A DNA stretch of 64,000 bases from positions 295,517 through 359,516 of the forward strand of contig JAQFVV010012575.1 of the NCBI GenBank assembly GCA_028023455.1, in the 5' to 3' direction. The notes under the pieces were generated by a model. That model saw only the letters and a list, made by a program, of their open reading frames with translations. It was not told where the DNA came from and made no database searches. Both the position numbers and the translations under genes were made by a program. This DNA comes from Epiperipatus broadwayi. Taxonomy: Eukaryota; Onychophora; Udeonychophora; Euonychophora; Peripatidae. Within the stretch, counting starts at the first letter, position 1, and the number at the start of each line of letters is the position of its first letter. Shown in pieces: positions 1 to 13,300 of this stretch.

Positions 1-2888
1 TTTACTTATAATTAAACTAATCACACCATATAAACAATATGGGTCAATTGAAAATCATTTAGATTAGTGATCCACTCGATGAAGTAGTTTGAATGTAGTC
101 TCCAAATTAAGTATTGATCACTGGTCTTCATTAAAGAGAGGCATTGGAATGCATCCATATATCTAACAGCCCTCTTTACTTATTTTCTTTCCCATCAATC
201 TTATAATGCAAAATTCAAATAAACTGATGTTTTGAATCAAAGCTAATTTCCTTATGCATTTGCAGTATGGATTTAATACAAGGAATGTTATATTAGACTT
301 ATGATTTCAGATTATTTTGTTGGATAGCTTAAAAGAACTGAAGCTAGATACTTGATGTGTAGATGTAAAATCAATGATCCTCTTGTAAAAGGCCAACAGT
401 CAGATATTAGAATGAAGATTTGAATGTGATACTCTTCTTAATGTCAGTTGATTACTCAAGCTTACACAGATGGCTCTGAAATAAAGTAAATGACAAGAAT
501 TAATGCCAGTAATGCAAAATTAAAAGTAAGAAGGGAGAGAAAATAAGAGAGTGATGGAGAGGGGGGGAAAGAGAGGCAGAGATATTTGTTAGTAAAAGCT
601 ATATTTCTTTACTAAAATACTTATGTATTAATTAATACAAATCTTGATAATCTGGACCAACTGATAAGAGCTGATTCAGCACGAAATGCGGATATTGGTG
701 ATTAGTCATGTGCATCACTAGTATGAGATAGTGTGGATAGTTGAAGTTTGCTCGAAAGTCTGAGTTCAAATCCCTTATATTTAAAAATATATTATAAAAT
801 TATAATGTAATTACTGATTTATATATCTATATCAAATAAAAATAATTATAATGTGGCCTTTTTAAAAAAACAAAACAGAATGTACTACAAAAATATAGAA
901 TTTAAAAGGCATTGAAAATGTTATTGGTCAAATTGGAAAAATATGTAAAAGAGAAACTACTGATTTAAAGCAGAGAATCTACCGTTAATAAGGCGGGTAA
1001 AATCGGAAACGGCTTAAACCTGCACTCATCAACGGTAATTATACTGACGATGATAAAATTATAAATATCTATCATCGAAGGAAAATTTTATTTTAGATTT
1101 AATATTATTATTCAGAAATTCATTTTAAGATTTCATTTTAATTAATATTGATTTTTTCCTCTTGCTTTTAATAACCTATTTTTAATTCATTATTTTGCAA
1201 AATGTATGAGATAATTAAATACTCGTATAAATTAATTTCCAGATGAATTTTATAGCATTTTTAATTAATTAAAATGAGCGTTTTTGATTATTAGTTTTTG
1301 TCTGTTTTTTGTTTTAATCAAAATTTTATAAAAATGATATACATACCTGTTTATGTAAATAAATTAAAATAATAACCATGAATATAAATTGTAATATAAT
1401 AATTTATCCAATAGAATATCCGATTAAATTGAGGTTATGAAATAATTAATTAGTAAATCATTTTTTATTGCAGTACATTTTTGTCAACCCCAAAAAAATA
1501 CCCTGATTGGTTTAATAAAGTAGTAGAGTAGTAAATTCTAGAGCTCAAAGTCTATAAATCAACCCCCCAGGTCATCACATCTGACGTTAAAACATCTTGC
1601 GAACTCCCAAGTAATAAACTATTCATTATTTTTTATTTAATTCAAATCTCCAATAACAATGCAGATAACATATTAAGTAAACTAGTGGGCATTAACACTA
1701 TTTATATATTGAACTATATCCATCATCTAGTATTAAGTATTGAATGTCTTTGGAAAAATTGAACATTATTTAAATTTTCCAATTACATTCAACTGTTAAT
1801 AATAGCAGGTTAGTATATGCACAACCCAAGATGTATTTTTCTCCTCTCTTCTTCAGATGTCTTGCTTGACCAGTGACAGTACTATCTTAGGAAATGAACC
1901 TGGACCATTAGATTTTTGAATATTGAATTTTAAGGTAATGCTTTAACCAACTAAGCCATCTCGCCAAAGGCAACAGTCTGTAGAAATTTCATATACTTAT
2001 CGATGAGGTACCTCCTGATTTCTCCACCTTTTTCCTAAGAGCAAAGTTGATTAATGGTCACCCAAGGTTGAGACATTCAATACATAATAGCCAATGATGG
2101 AAATAGTCCAATATATAAATACAACTAAAATACCATCATAAATTTTCAGGAAAACACTAGTGGGCATTAAGTGGGTTAATTGCGTGATCAGAATATTTAT
2201 GAATCAAGATTTTTCAGTTTTACATCTCCAATCATTTCTTTCCATACAAACATCATTGTTATAAGGGGCAAATAAAAGTGACCATCTTAATTTCCCCTTT
2301 TCATAAAAAAATGAAGTTTCATTTTTTGCTGTACTATAAAATTGCAAATGCGATAATTTAGTTTCTAGATTTGCCCTTATTTCTACGTAAAATAGAGCAG
2401 GGCAATTTCTTTATATTACAGATTGAAATTTATCCTATGTCATTAATTTTTATTTGGAAATTGTTAATAATTTTAATTAGGACTGGTGCATTATTGTAGG
2501 CTCATCTTAAACTTTTCCCCAATAATGGACTTGCCCAAACTATAGAACTCTCAAGATCTGATTCAGTATGCAATGCTACCAATGAGATATCAATAATGTG
2601 AACAAATAGTGAATAGCATAAACAGACAAACCTATATAACTAGGTCAGTAAATCTAATTGTTCATAATAGACTGAAATGATTATAAAACAGAAATCCATT
2701 TGTGAGAGCAAGAGATAATAAGACAAGAGTTACTACGTAACAATAAGAATAGTAATTCACAGTCTGGATTTACTCTGACAAGGATGCATATAGCCCATTA
2801 TTTACTAGTATGTAGTCAGGCATTCTCAAGTCTTGAGTGAGAAGCTGCTAGTGGAAATAGTATCTTATCTTTTGCAAAGTAAGCTAAC
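1..2888. other. AT-rich non-genic DNA
   Basis: No convincing coding region is visible here, and no open frame has recognisable protein content. The stretch is homopolymer-rich, with a purine-rich run near 520-580. It includes a family-C repeat fragment at 643-780, listed separately. A 10-base inverted pair (taccgttaat / atcaacggta, near 980-1037) is too short to interpret. Confidence 0.6.
643..780 (+). repeat. Family-C dispersed repeat fragment
   Basis: This segment matches by eye the right-hand parts of the repeats at 27.47-27.62 kb and 57.38-57.53 kb. Shared words in order are 'gataatctgga', 'ccaactga', 'tattggtgatta', 'tatgagatag', 'gtggata' and 'gagttcaaat'. It is a one-sided fragment: the inverted partner arm seen at 27.27 kb is missing. 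No protein is encoded. The class is unknown. Confidence 0.6.
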
Positions 2889-3275
2889 ATATTTGGATAT
2901 AAACCACTAAACATCACATAATCACCAAAATGTATTGGTACTGAACTGACTTCAGACCATACGACTATATAAGCTATTGAGCTTAGATTGAAAATATTGT
3001 GTTTCAATTTCATTCTCATAGTTTTGTAGTTAAGTAGAGATAAAAGGTGGCTGCTGGAGGGTTGCATTAGATCCTAAGATCTAGGTGCAGCACTATCAGA
3101 TCCAAGCCTCCTCACTGACAAAGGCCACAAGCCAGAAACTAGTCTGGGGATATTGGATGAGTAGGCACTAAATGGGGATTTTATGCACAAGTCTTTTGGC
3201 ATTCATTGATTACTCTGATTGGCACAGGGTGGCACTACTGCATGGAGAGTTTTGTCTGTTTAATATTTAGATATA
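2889..3275 (-). mobile_element. Family-A foldback element with 13-bp target duplication
   Basis: The element proper is 2902-3262. It is bounded by direct repeats atatttggatata (2889-2901) and atatttagatata (3263-3275), 12 of 13 identical. The left end carries the tail word 'ctaaacatcacat', and the right end finishes 'gagagttttgtctgttta', as in the other family-A copies. The internal part matches 62.46-62.80 kb closely, including the words 'gttttgtagttaagtagaga' and 'ggagggttgcattagatcct'. Relative to that longer copy, the part just after the tail is deleted. It has no coding capacity, so it is a non-autonomous element. The superfamily is unknown. Confidence 0.7.
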
Positions 3276-3574
3276 TTAGATTTTCTTGGAAGTTAGCAAA
3301 TTGTTATTGCAATGACTATGCATTTGTAATTCCATTAATTAAAACAGCAATTTTTTTAAAAATTGTTATAAGTATATTACAACTGTAAGTAGCTGCAGCA
3401 AATGTTCTGACATTGCTTTGTATTTCATTTAGTGGAAATATATAAATACAACATGCAAATTTAAAACTTAAATTATAGCTTGTAAGAAAATGACAAATCT
3501 TGTAATGTATGGAATTTACATCCAAAGCTTTTGATATTTTGATGGATCAATAATTCATCTCTTATTGTCAACCA

Positions 3575-3677
3575 TTGGTGGTCGAGAGGTCAGTGACAGC
3601 TGCATTACAAGCAGTTATCCCGGGTTAGTGGGTTTGCTTCCCGGCTGATGCTATGTCACATGAGAAAAAAAAAAAAA
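3575..3677 (+). mobile_element. tRNA-derived SINE, decayed copy
   Basis: The head matches the better-preserved SINE at 14.53 kb through 'ttggtggtcgag', 'cagctgcattacaagcagtt' and 'tcccgggtt', followed by 'gcttccc' and 'tgtcaca'. The block 'ggtggtcgag' is a decayed RNA polymerase III A box, and 'gggtttgcttcc' corresponds to the B box. A short A-run follows at 3665-3677. A roughly 10-base insertion and several substitutions separate it from the other copy. It is a retroposed pseudo-tRNA, not a functional tRNA gene. Confidence 0.75.
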
Positions 3678-4899
3678 TCTTATTACATTTTTCAATATGT
3701 TGGTTAATCAATCTTCTTGATTAGACAAATTAAATGAAAATTATGTATTTATGTATATACAATGTCCAATCTGTGCATTATTTTTTAACTAGTGTGATTA
3801 GACAAAGATAGTTACATAATTAATATGATAGTAGGAAACATAGAAATGGACATATGAATTTTTTGGTAATTAATAACACAATTTTACAAGTCCAATAATA
3901 TTTAAGTTATAATATTCATGTGAAAAGAAGCTACATTCATAACAGCATTTACAGTCACCATAGTTGCCATGTACGTACAAAGTAACTAATAATTTAGATC
4001 AGTATATCTTGAATAATTTTCTTGTTTTCTATTTTACATCTATCAAGAGCAGAGTCTGTGGGTTAGGTCATTCACAATGATTTGCCACTACTGAGTGAAT
4101 AGTTTATTTCCATTATCTCTTTTGGTCTATCATTCTGTAGAGTCAAACTGACTAATCATTCTTAAATGTGGAGAGAAGAGTATTAAATAGAAATAGACTC
4201 AATAGTCCTGCTTTAACCTAATTAAATCCATTGTTTAATACAATAGTTATTTTTTTAAAATGCATTTTTCTCTGCATTATGTGGCAAACATGATTTTATC
4301 AACTAAAGAGATCCTCACTATTTTTTGGATTAACTTTCTAGATACACATGAGCTGTATGAATGAAATCTACATAACATGATTTAACTAAGTATAAAATCA
4401 TCATATTGTATGCATATAATTTAATTACTTAAAATCATATTTCAATTTTACTTCTAGTTTTTAAATTTAATTTTTGAAATAATAATGTTTAGCATTCCTT
4501 ACTCATTTTGGAAAATGGAGTTATTACTGCTGAAAATATATACTTTGACCATCTCCATTATTATTTTGGTCTTGATGACCTGTCTGATTGATTTTTTTCT
4601 GATTCCAACGGCTTTCTAGATGATATTTGTGATTGTTCTTCCAATTTGGACTGCAGAGAATATAATTCAGGTAGACGACTTTTGGCTTTGAAGGCTTTCT
4701 TTTTCTGCTTACTTCTCACTTGTTGCTGTCTTTCCTTCATCTGCATCTGTCAGCAGCTTGGGCTCTAATTTGTTACTCTCCTTACAATTTTGCTTGGGAG
4801 ATTATCTGCTTTGATGGTCCTTTTGTACAATTATCTCTTGAACTCACATTTTATTTACAGTATTTTTAATCCAAATACTTTCTTCAGTAATATATATTT
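3678..4899. other. AT-rich stretch without a recognisable gene
   Basis: The only notable frame is a 61-codon minus-strand ORF at 4561-4746, rich in Lys, Gln, Ser and Arg. It lies just downstream of the integrase remains of the gypsy fossil in the same orientation. It may be the decayed basic C-terminal end of that polyprotein, but no motif proves it. Confidence 0.4.
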
Positions 4900-7165
4900 T
4901 ATTTAATTTTATAAAGACAACTGGATTATTTCCTTAAGGCAGTAGCAACCTGACTGCACAAATTGTAGATGTTGAGAGCTAATAGGATATGTATAATATT
5001 TTTAAAAAATATCTATTATTTCTGAAACTTGTTTATGTAGTTACTGAGTGATGTTTTCACTAAAACTGTTTAGTTTGGGATAGTAGAGAGTCATGTATTT
5101 ATGTTTGATTTGTTTGTACACAGAACTATTTCCATTGTATGATATAATAGTTTTGAAAAATTCATGGTATTAAGAATAGTCTTTTAATTTTGTGATGGTT
5201 TGATCACTTAATTTTTTATGCAACTTGAATAGGTATTAATTATAATTAAAAATATGCGACTGGACCTTTTAGAGACTTTCATTGACATATGGAATTTATA
5301 TTATAGTTTAAATACCTCTGGCCAAGATATATAAGTCTTCAATAATAATTTCATTATTGGTTAATATTTGGTAAATCATTTCACCTATTTACCAATCTTC
5401 ATACTTAAATTACACCATAGAATATGATAACATGCTAAAGTTTTATTTTTTTAATGACTGCGTAATCTTTATAAAAAAAGCAACTTATTTTCTGACCTCT
5501 GTTGGTTTTAAAATCATACCTTCTATTAATGTACCACATATTTAAATAAGTAAGAAGATCATTGGGAGATGTTCATAGATCTTCAAGCTTTTCAACCATC
5601 CTAATTAATTGTATTAATAGCTAATAGCTTTAGCCACCTCCCTCTACTTTGTTATTGTATTACTATTGAGTATGTTGTATTCAAGTAGTTTTGTATAATT
5701 AGCAGCATATTATCTTTGTTTGACTGTAATTTCGCTCAATCTACATAAAACTCCTTGATCTGTATTTTACGGGTTATTTGCCATTTATAAATTGGATAAT
5801 CAATCAATGTATTTATATAAAATATAAAAGCATCTATTATTAACACCATTTATATATTATTACTGAAATGAGAAAACAATTTTTCAGATGAATGAAGGTC
5901 TTCACTTTTTTGAATGTCTTTTTTTCTGAGTGATTGTCCAGGTCCAACTTTTGAATCTTTTTAAGATTGTAAAGTGATTTGACCATATGAGGCTTTCTCC
6001 TATTTATAAGGCTATGAAAAGCCAATAGCTGTTAGATATTTATCAGTGTGACCATATTTTTATTGCTCAAACTTTCTGGTGCCAATCTTGTTCTTTCTCA
6101 GATTTAATGTAGATTAATTTGTACTTCTTTTGAAATCTATAATTATTTTTTTGCATTTATTCTAGTTCCAGATTTCTCTAGCTCTTCATATATTTTCAGG
6201 AGACATTGCCACAATGGTTTCTTTGAGCTTGCTGATATAAAAAGATCATCAAAGTAAAGTATAAATACCTCTATCCTCTGCACAATGAACAATTTTTGTT
6301 AGAAACTGTGAAGTGTGAAGGTTATCACAAACAAGCCAATATTAAACACCATTGTTAAGATTTCCACAATGCATTTGTGATTGGAATCCAGTGGGAATCC
6401 ATGTTTAAATTTACTTTTGCAAAATGAAAGACTTTTTGCAATGTTACTAGGACTTATTTCACATTTGGGCCTTGTTACACTTCTTTATTTAAAATATTTA
6501 TTGTGACTTGTTAATCTCTGCACATTTGTATTTGTTCATTTGCCTTTATTAGTATGACAATGTGCACAATTCATTTTGAAGTTGGTATAGAATACTGCTT
6601 GTGACTACTTCCTGTATTTTTCTTTCATTTTCACTTTAAGTTTTTTTCAGAAAATTCTCTTATTTTAACAAATCTGTATTAGTTTTTTTAGAAATAACTT
6701 TCTGAATTTTTGATATATTTCTTGAGATATGTAGATATTTTTAATAAAGTTAATCTTTATTCCCATTATCTCAATTTATTCTCTACTGATAATTGGATTT
6801 ATTTTTGAATTAATAAAATATAGTAATACAATGTTTACATTTTTATTTATTTTGTTATTTCATATTTTGAAGAGAAGCTTTTGGAAAATTCACTGTCAGA
6901 AATCTTTCATTGATAATAAAGATAATTCATCTCCTACTTTCATTTTAATCAATTTCCCACAAATCTGCATCATCAAAATAGTATTTGTATTTTTAATTGT
7001 AAGTTTACTCAATTTTTTTTCTTAATTTCCATAAAATTATTGGTTATTTTATAACATCATTTTTTTAGTTTTGTGAAAAACAGGCTTACAATTTGAATAG
7101 TGTTTTTTTTCCATTTGCCTTGTAGTTTTGTATGACCAGTTTTCCACAGCAATAACACAATTTTT
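4900..7165 (-). pseudogene. Ty3/gypsy-type retrotransposon fossil (gag knuckle, RT, integrase)
   Basis: Reading the minus strand from high to low coordinates gives a canonical Ty3/gypsy domain order in broken frames. At 7117-7160 is a gag CCHC zinc knuckle, read LCYCCGKTGHTKLQGK; its last Cys is replaced by Gly. At 6245-6256 is the reverse-transcriptase active site, read YFDD within ILYFDDLFISASSKK, followed by a thumb-like segment ending SGTRINAKK. At about 5880-6025 is a connection/RNase H-proximal block, including LYNLKKIQKLDLDNHSEKK. At about 5050-5335 are integrase core remains, including IINTYSSC and VIKPSQ. Stops and frameshifts occur throughout, so it is non-functional. No flanking LTR pair was identified. 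The order RT before integrase favours gypsy over copia. Confidence 0.8.
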
Positions 7166-7583
7166 TAAATTTTTTTTCTTATTTGTGTACATTTTTCACA
7201 AACTCATAATGGTATGATTCTGAAAACCCCATGTTCATTTTTAGCACCATTTAATACAGTATACCTTTTTTATGGCATAGATATATGTCAGGTTAGTTGA
7301 ACCAAAAAGTTGCTGAGTCTATTACCAGAAATATTTCATATAAACTATTTGAGGAAGGTTTTATCAAGGTAGTTTCTGTATGTACAATATTTATAAGATT
7401 GTAACAGTGGAATCAAAACTTTTTAAATTTCTCTCTTCTCATATTATACTTATTACAGAAAGGCCAATAAATTATATTCATAGATAGTCACAATCTAAAA
7501 TAATTTTTTACTTCTTTTATTACTTATTCACATGTTAACTCTTCGGGGCTTGTGAACTCACTGCATCTATTTAAAATTTTAAT

Positions 7584-7939
7584 CACCTTCATGTCTAAAC
7601 ATCACATTATCACCAGTTCTTATGCTTGCTCAGAACTGTTATTAAAACAAATAAAACTTTCCGTATAGTAGTGCCACTCAGTATAAGCCAGAGTAATCAA
7701 TGGATGCCAGAAGACTTGTGCATAAAATCCCTATCTAGTGCCTACTCATTCCATATCCCCAGACTAGTTTCCAGCTTGTGGCTTTCATCAGTGAGGAGCC
7801 TTGGATCTGAGAGCACTGCATCTAGATCTTAGATAGGGATTTTGTGCACAAGCTTTCTAACATCCATTGATTACTCTGGCTTGCATCGAGTGGCACTACT
7901 GTATGGAGAGTTTTGACTGCTTTAATTATCTTCAGGTCT
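7584..7939. mobile_element. Family-A hairpin element with degenerate 13-bp target duplication
   Basis: The element is 7597-7926, between caccttcatgtct (7584-7596) and tatcttcaggtct (7927-7939), 10 of 13 identical. The left arm, about 7597-7829, begins with the tail 'aaacatcacattatcacc' and runs inward through 'cagagtaatcaatggatgcc' and 'cctactcattcc'. The right arm, about 7830-7922, folds back on it and ends 'gagagttttgactgcttta'. Spacer sequence is almost absent, so this is close to a perfect foldback. A 68-codon ORF inside it has no meaning. The upstream part of the decayed gypsy element may extend into this neighbourhood. Confidence 0.7.
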
Positions 7940-9852
7940 GTTGAACATAAAAGTGCTGCTACTTTTTTGCTGTTGTTTATTTCATTTATGAGGTGTTATA
8001 TTCAGACTATCATCAAGCTCCACATATAGTAGATTGTGGGATGATTTTAGACACACCTGATCAAGAACTCCTGCTATTTTGTTGAATAGGATGTTGGTGC
8101 ATCAAAAAGCTACATACTGTTTCTGATGTAAACAGTCTTTGTTGTAATTTTTTTCTTTCTTTAGTCACTTGTTATAGTAGGGCACAAACATCATGAGCTT
8201 TTTATGCCATTGGATATCGTCTTATACTAACTGTGACAATGGGATTGTATGTTTATGCAATATTTCTATTTTTTAATTATAGACACATGATTTCTGAAAA
8301 CATTTCGGTTTTTTTCTTTAGCTCAAGTCCTTGAAAATCAAAAGAGCAATAATGGAGATCTGCTTAGTAGGCTGTCAGTTATAATTATGACTTTGCTTGA
8401 GGCAATGCAATCATTTAATGAGTCAATTCGGAAATCATTTTCAGTAAGATGGAGGTTTTAATTCACAGAAGTTGTATGTTTAGGAAGCTACTTTTATGGA
8501 TGCTCCTTCCTACTACAGAACTGGAACAACTTAGAAAATATGATTCAAAAATAGCCTGATTCCCATATACCTGGAGGATTATTTAATTCAGCATTAGTAG
8601 TAAAAATAATAGCATTTCCCCCTAAATATAGATTCATGGAATGTGTGAACTTTACTTGGTACAAACTTTTCAAGAATGAAGCACTGAGGAGGTGTCAAGA
8701 TTTATGATTGATATAGCTGCTCTTAATGAAACTTATCTCTCAGAGGAAATTTAATAAAATAAATGGATTTACAAAAGTCTTTTTGGAGAGGTAGATTCAT
8801 CAGTGAAAGAAAACTGCATGGTGCTGGGAAATCCAATTTATTATCTTTATATGTTGCAATTCCTCATAGAGTTGATGAAAAGCTAATGGTGTTAAAACTT
8901 ATTTGCAATATGGCATTTGGGCTCATTTTATTAGTATCTATGCTCCAATTTTATATTCAGAGAATAAAAGCTTTTATTATTTGTTGAATATATCATTAAA
9001 AGATCGAATTTTTCTTCTTGGTCACATTATTTCACGTTTATTCAAATAGTAGACATTGGTCAAAAATTATAGGAAATAATGGTAATGGCACTGTAAATTT
9101 AAATAGTTTGTTATTATTGAATTTAATATTCGTTTCCCTTTTCATTTGAATTTGTAATAAAAACGTCTTGCTAATTTATTATTGAATACAACACATGGAT
9201 TGACTATTATAAACATTTTATTTAAGCTGAAAAATTGTTATAAAGAAACATGGATACAGCCATACTCCTCTTAATTGGGAAAATCACAGTGGTTGGTTAC
9301 GATATATCTATGAAATTAGCAATAGCTCGAAAAATATTGCATACATATTAAATTATTTATCTCAATTATAGTTGTAATAAATATCAAAATATTTTTACAG
9401 CCTACTAGTAAAGATCAAGAATAAGTTTTTTTTGTATTTTTCAAAATAATTTCTTATTTTTATATCTAACTATTGTTAAACAGTAGAAAACTTTAACAAT
9501 AATAAAATTTTACATAAGTATAAGGAGAAAATAATTCCCTTAGTATTGTGCATAATGTATATATTTATTACATTTTTGTATTTTATGTTATTATTTATAA
9601 ATACGTATACATTACGATGTACACATGTATGTGTACACACAAATAAAAGAAAAAATATGTAGGTTTTTATTATAATTTTTAATTACTAATGTAAAATTAC
9701 TTTTTACTTTTTATTTTTTGGATTTATTATATTTTGCCATTCTTGGTTTGCTTCAGCTGCTTTTCAGTTTTTTTTTTGCTATTGATGAACAAAATATTTA
9801 TTTTTATTTATTTTTTGCACCTGGTTTTAATTCTTTTTTTAAAAATTTAATT
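7940..9852. other. AT-rich stretch, nothing firm
   Basis: A 74-codon frame at 8763-8987 (+) has no recognisable domain. The segment 7940-8500 is less AT-rich and might be decayed 5' gag of the neighbouring minus-strand gypsy fossil, but I could not trace a frame. Confidence 0.4.
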
Positions 9853-10352
9853 GCTTAATGCAGGGGTGGGCAAATAGCGGCCTGAGGGCCACATGCGGCC
9901 CTCTAAGAGTTTTTATGTGGCCCTCCAAGACAGTCAGGGAAATCCTGAACTGAGATTTCCTTCCTGTGCATGACTAAAGATTCGTCTCTTATTTTCCACT
10001 AGGATGGCCACATCAATGCACATGCACAGTGTAGATACTATGTGCAGGGCTTTTCCAGTTGATCTACTTAATTTCAATTTTGTCTTTGCATTAGCAAATA
10101 TATACATTTCCAATTTTAGTGAAACCATGAACCCTCCAAAAAAATCAATGGTGAATGTCATGTGTTTAATGAAGAATGGACAAACAAATATTTCTTTGGT
10201 AATACAGGGAATAAAGCAGTGTGTTTATTGCATCATGAAAAAAAGGTGCGGCCCTCCTCTAACCTTCACTTTTACAAAGTGGCCCCCGATGTGGCCCTCC
10301 ACCAACCTCTGTGGCCCTCGAGCCAAAACAATTGCCGACCCCTGGCTTAATG
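9853..10352 (+). mobile_element. Non-autonomous hAT transposon with 8-bp target duplication
   Basis: The element is 9861-10344. It is flanked by identical 8-bp repeats gcttaatg at 9853-9860 and 10345-10352, the duplication length typical of hAT transposons. The termini are inverted: it starts caggggtgggcaaat and ends with the partner attgccgacccctg. Subterminal regions carry repeated 'gtggccct' and 'gcggccct' words, so the element is strikingly GC-rich against its surroundings. Around 10126-10250 (+) a short frame reads like the start of a hAT transposase BED-finger region (FNEEWTNKYFF, then NKAVCLL). The expected second Cys of the finger is His. The remaining roughly 550 residues of a transposase are absent, so this is an internally deleted derivative of an autonomous element. 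Confidence 0.92.
10126..10248 (+). pseudogene. hAT transposase N-terminal remnant (BED-finger start)
   Basis: The frame beginning cat gaa ccc reads HEPSKKINGECHVFNEEW, then TNKYFFGNTGNKAVCLLHH. The FNEEW-T-KYFF and NKAVCLL words are characteristic of the N-terminal BED zinc finger of hAT transposases and the domesticated ZBED-like proteins derived from them. A nearby ATG (10127-10129) is one base out of frame with it. The expected CxxC is CLLH here. The frame then runs directly into the 3' subterminal repeats, so the DNA-binding finger is incomplete and the catalytic domain is missing. Confidence 0.7.
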
Positions 10353-13300
10353 CATAACTTTTTTTGTTTGCCTTATGCTTTTTTCATCATTTTAAAATTA
10401 CATATACCTACTATTTTATGAGCATTTATGTATTCCATTGTTATATAAATATGACTGATTTTATTTGATTAATACTCCTATAATAAAGCACTGGTGGACA
10501 CTTCTTATAGTTCAGTTTTTGCACAGCACTGCACGTCAAGCAGCCATGATTGCCAACCTAGAGACCTAGTGGTGGTTTGCAGAGAGCGACACTATCTCAA
10601 AGGAAGATAAAAGAGGGTTACTTTATCGCTACAGATAGTGACGCCATAAATAGAAAAGTCTCTTGCTACAAAATATCCAGGAAATGGAATACATAACTAT
10701 CGCATTTTCATAAATTTACATCGCTCCTAATCAATTTCTTGTCTAATTACAAAATGGCTACAAATATGAGGGCTCTGACCCTTGAAAGCATTTAGCCACT
10801 TAATTAAATATATATATTAAAATAATATATATATACATTTCTTTATTTGTCTTCAACTTTGTGTGCTTGTGCATGTTAACACATTTTATATTTTGCACTT
10901 TAAAACAATTAGCCACAAAGTTTGCTCATTTACTAATTTTAGATTTTGGTAAATGCAAAGATGGAGGACATGAGTCAATTCTTTCTAAATCATGTAAGTG
11001 TGAATAATTTACAGTTCCAGGGATGATGGTAATCTCCCTTTCCATTTATCTGACAAAATAGATTGACATTGATATAAGACAAGATGTACATTATTTTTAA
11101 GTTCATTAACCTGATCAGCATCAAACTCCATCTTTCTGTTTTGAATACAACATAATGAGTTTTTCATTAATATTCCTCTGTATTTAACTGTTTCAATTTT
11201 GAAATTAAACCTTTTCTCTATATGATACATTAATAATCTTAACATTATTTATTACAAATGTAAGATTTCAAGTGATAGACATTCTAAAAGTTAATATTTG
11301 ATATTTGCAAAATATGAAAATCAATTTACTAAATAGAGTTCTTATCTATAACAATGATACTTGGCATCACTGGACATAATTTGTCTATTCAAAAAGTTAG
11401 TAGAATGAAATATTAGATATTTGAATTTTATGTCATTAAATAAAGGATATATTTAGGGTTAGTTATCATCAAAAAATGAATAAATTAAAAATTAATATAT
11501 TATTTACTGTATTATAATTTTAAAAAATATTTTCATTATCATCTTGACAAAGGTGATTTTAGTTTACCCAATAGCAAATACTTCCACTAAGCTGTAACAA
11601 ACTTTTTATGTTATTTTTTAAAAATAAATTGTTTTAAAAAAAATCTATTAGTGAGATAAATTTTTGGTTTAAAATAAATCTTTTACAAAAATATTGCATA
11701 ATAACTTTTAATTTATAAACAAATTATTGAAAATAACAATTTTTCTTTAGAAATGTAAATTAATTGGTTATTTCATCTCTAGCTAAAATATTCCACCAAT
11801 CAGATTTGTCATTTTTATTGACATCTAGGCTAACTTCTTCATGGATTTGTCATCAAATTAGGCTATTGTCTAAAATATTTATATAATGCTGATATCTTCA
11901 GATTTTTTCAAACTAATAATTTTAAATTCATAAATATATAAAATAAAATTATACACTGGTAATGTAAAATTATAGAAAGACTTAAAACAATGTGGAAAAG
12001 ATATAGTGACCACATTGTTATTGCAATGTCCAAAATCACAAAATCTGCAGGAAGTTGCCATTGTTTTTACTGCGGACCATTAAGCAATTCCTTGGGAATC
12101 TAACTTGTGAATTATTTTAGTAATGTATTATGATTTATTTGTTTCAAAAATTGATATGTATTTTAGCATTACCTATTTAATAAGCATAAAATTATTTACA
12201 TTTTCTTTATTAATCATTAAAATTACATATATATATATAAGGAACTATAATAAAAATGGAATAATTAAAAAATGAATTAGAAAAATTAAAAAAAAAAGTT
12301 AGTTACAAGCAGACATTTTTGTAATATAGAATTAAATATTAATTAAAGAGAGCAGGAAAAATGTATACATGGAACATAAAAATATATAAGATATATAAAA
12401 ATAAAAAAGAAATTTGGTTTAAAAATATGATTATTATTATAAACATATTACTTAATTAAAAAAAATGGATAAGATACTGATATTGAGAACAACAATCAAA
12501 AGTATATACCAAAACAAAAAAGTAGCACATTATTATTATTATTATTTTAATAAAAATAATTTTGACAGCTGTTCTCTATTTCTCCTTTCTATAATCTTGA
12601 GTAATTTCTGTCAAAGACAGACTAAATGTAAATTAAAGAAATCACATAATGCTTTATATTTTGCTAAATTCTATTGTATTCGAGATACTTGAAATTAGCT
12701 TATATTTAAAATTACTGAAATATATAGTTTATTATTTAGTGATAGTCCTATTCATCAAGATGAATAGAAGGTTGTCAATAATGGAATTTATTATCTTCTA
12801 TAGAATAAGATGAGTAAAATATACTTTCTGATTGACTAGATATAATGCAAAAGTAGGAGTTCTCCTAAAAAAAGGGATACAAATAGTAACTAGTCTGGAA
12901 ATCTGTTTGGTATTATCAGTTGATTTCATTAAACAGTTAAAGATATCTTTGAAGTGAAAATAAATGATTACTAATGTCATATGTACAGTTGGACTTTTTT
13001 ATATATTTATAATAATACTAATTTTTAATTATCTTTAACTAGATGCAATGAAAAAAATTAAATACTTATTGCATTTAATAAAAATGATTTAAATAATTAT
13101 GTGTACTTCATCTTTTTACACCATAATTTGAATAATGATAATATTAAACATAGATATAAATAAAAGTTAAATCAGCCTGAAAGTACAAAATAATAATTAG
13201 GTGATTTAAGGTTAAGTTTTCAGTTTATGTTTTCAGTTTTAGTTTTTTTATGTTTAATAAATTATTAGCACTAAAAAGATGTTAAATATATATTAATGAT

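Noticed and set aside
980-1037. Short inverted repeat around 'taccgttaat'
   Set aside because: Ten-base arms are expected by chance in 64 kb of AT-rich DNA.
2902-3262. Family A as an ordinary SINE
   Set aside because: No polymerase III boxes or A tail, and the duplication length is constant rather than variable.
4900-7165. Copia-type element
   Set aside because: Reverse transcriptase precedes integrase, and the connection block after YFDD fits Ty3/gypsy.
10004-10357. 117-codon ORF
   Set aside because: It spans the hAT element out of frame with the transposase remnant and ends in the terminal repeat.
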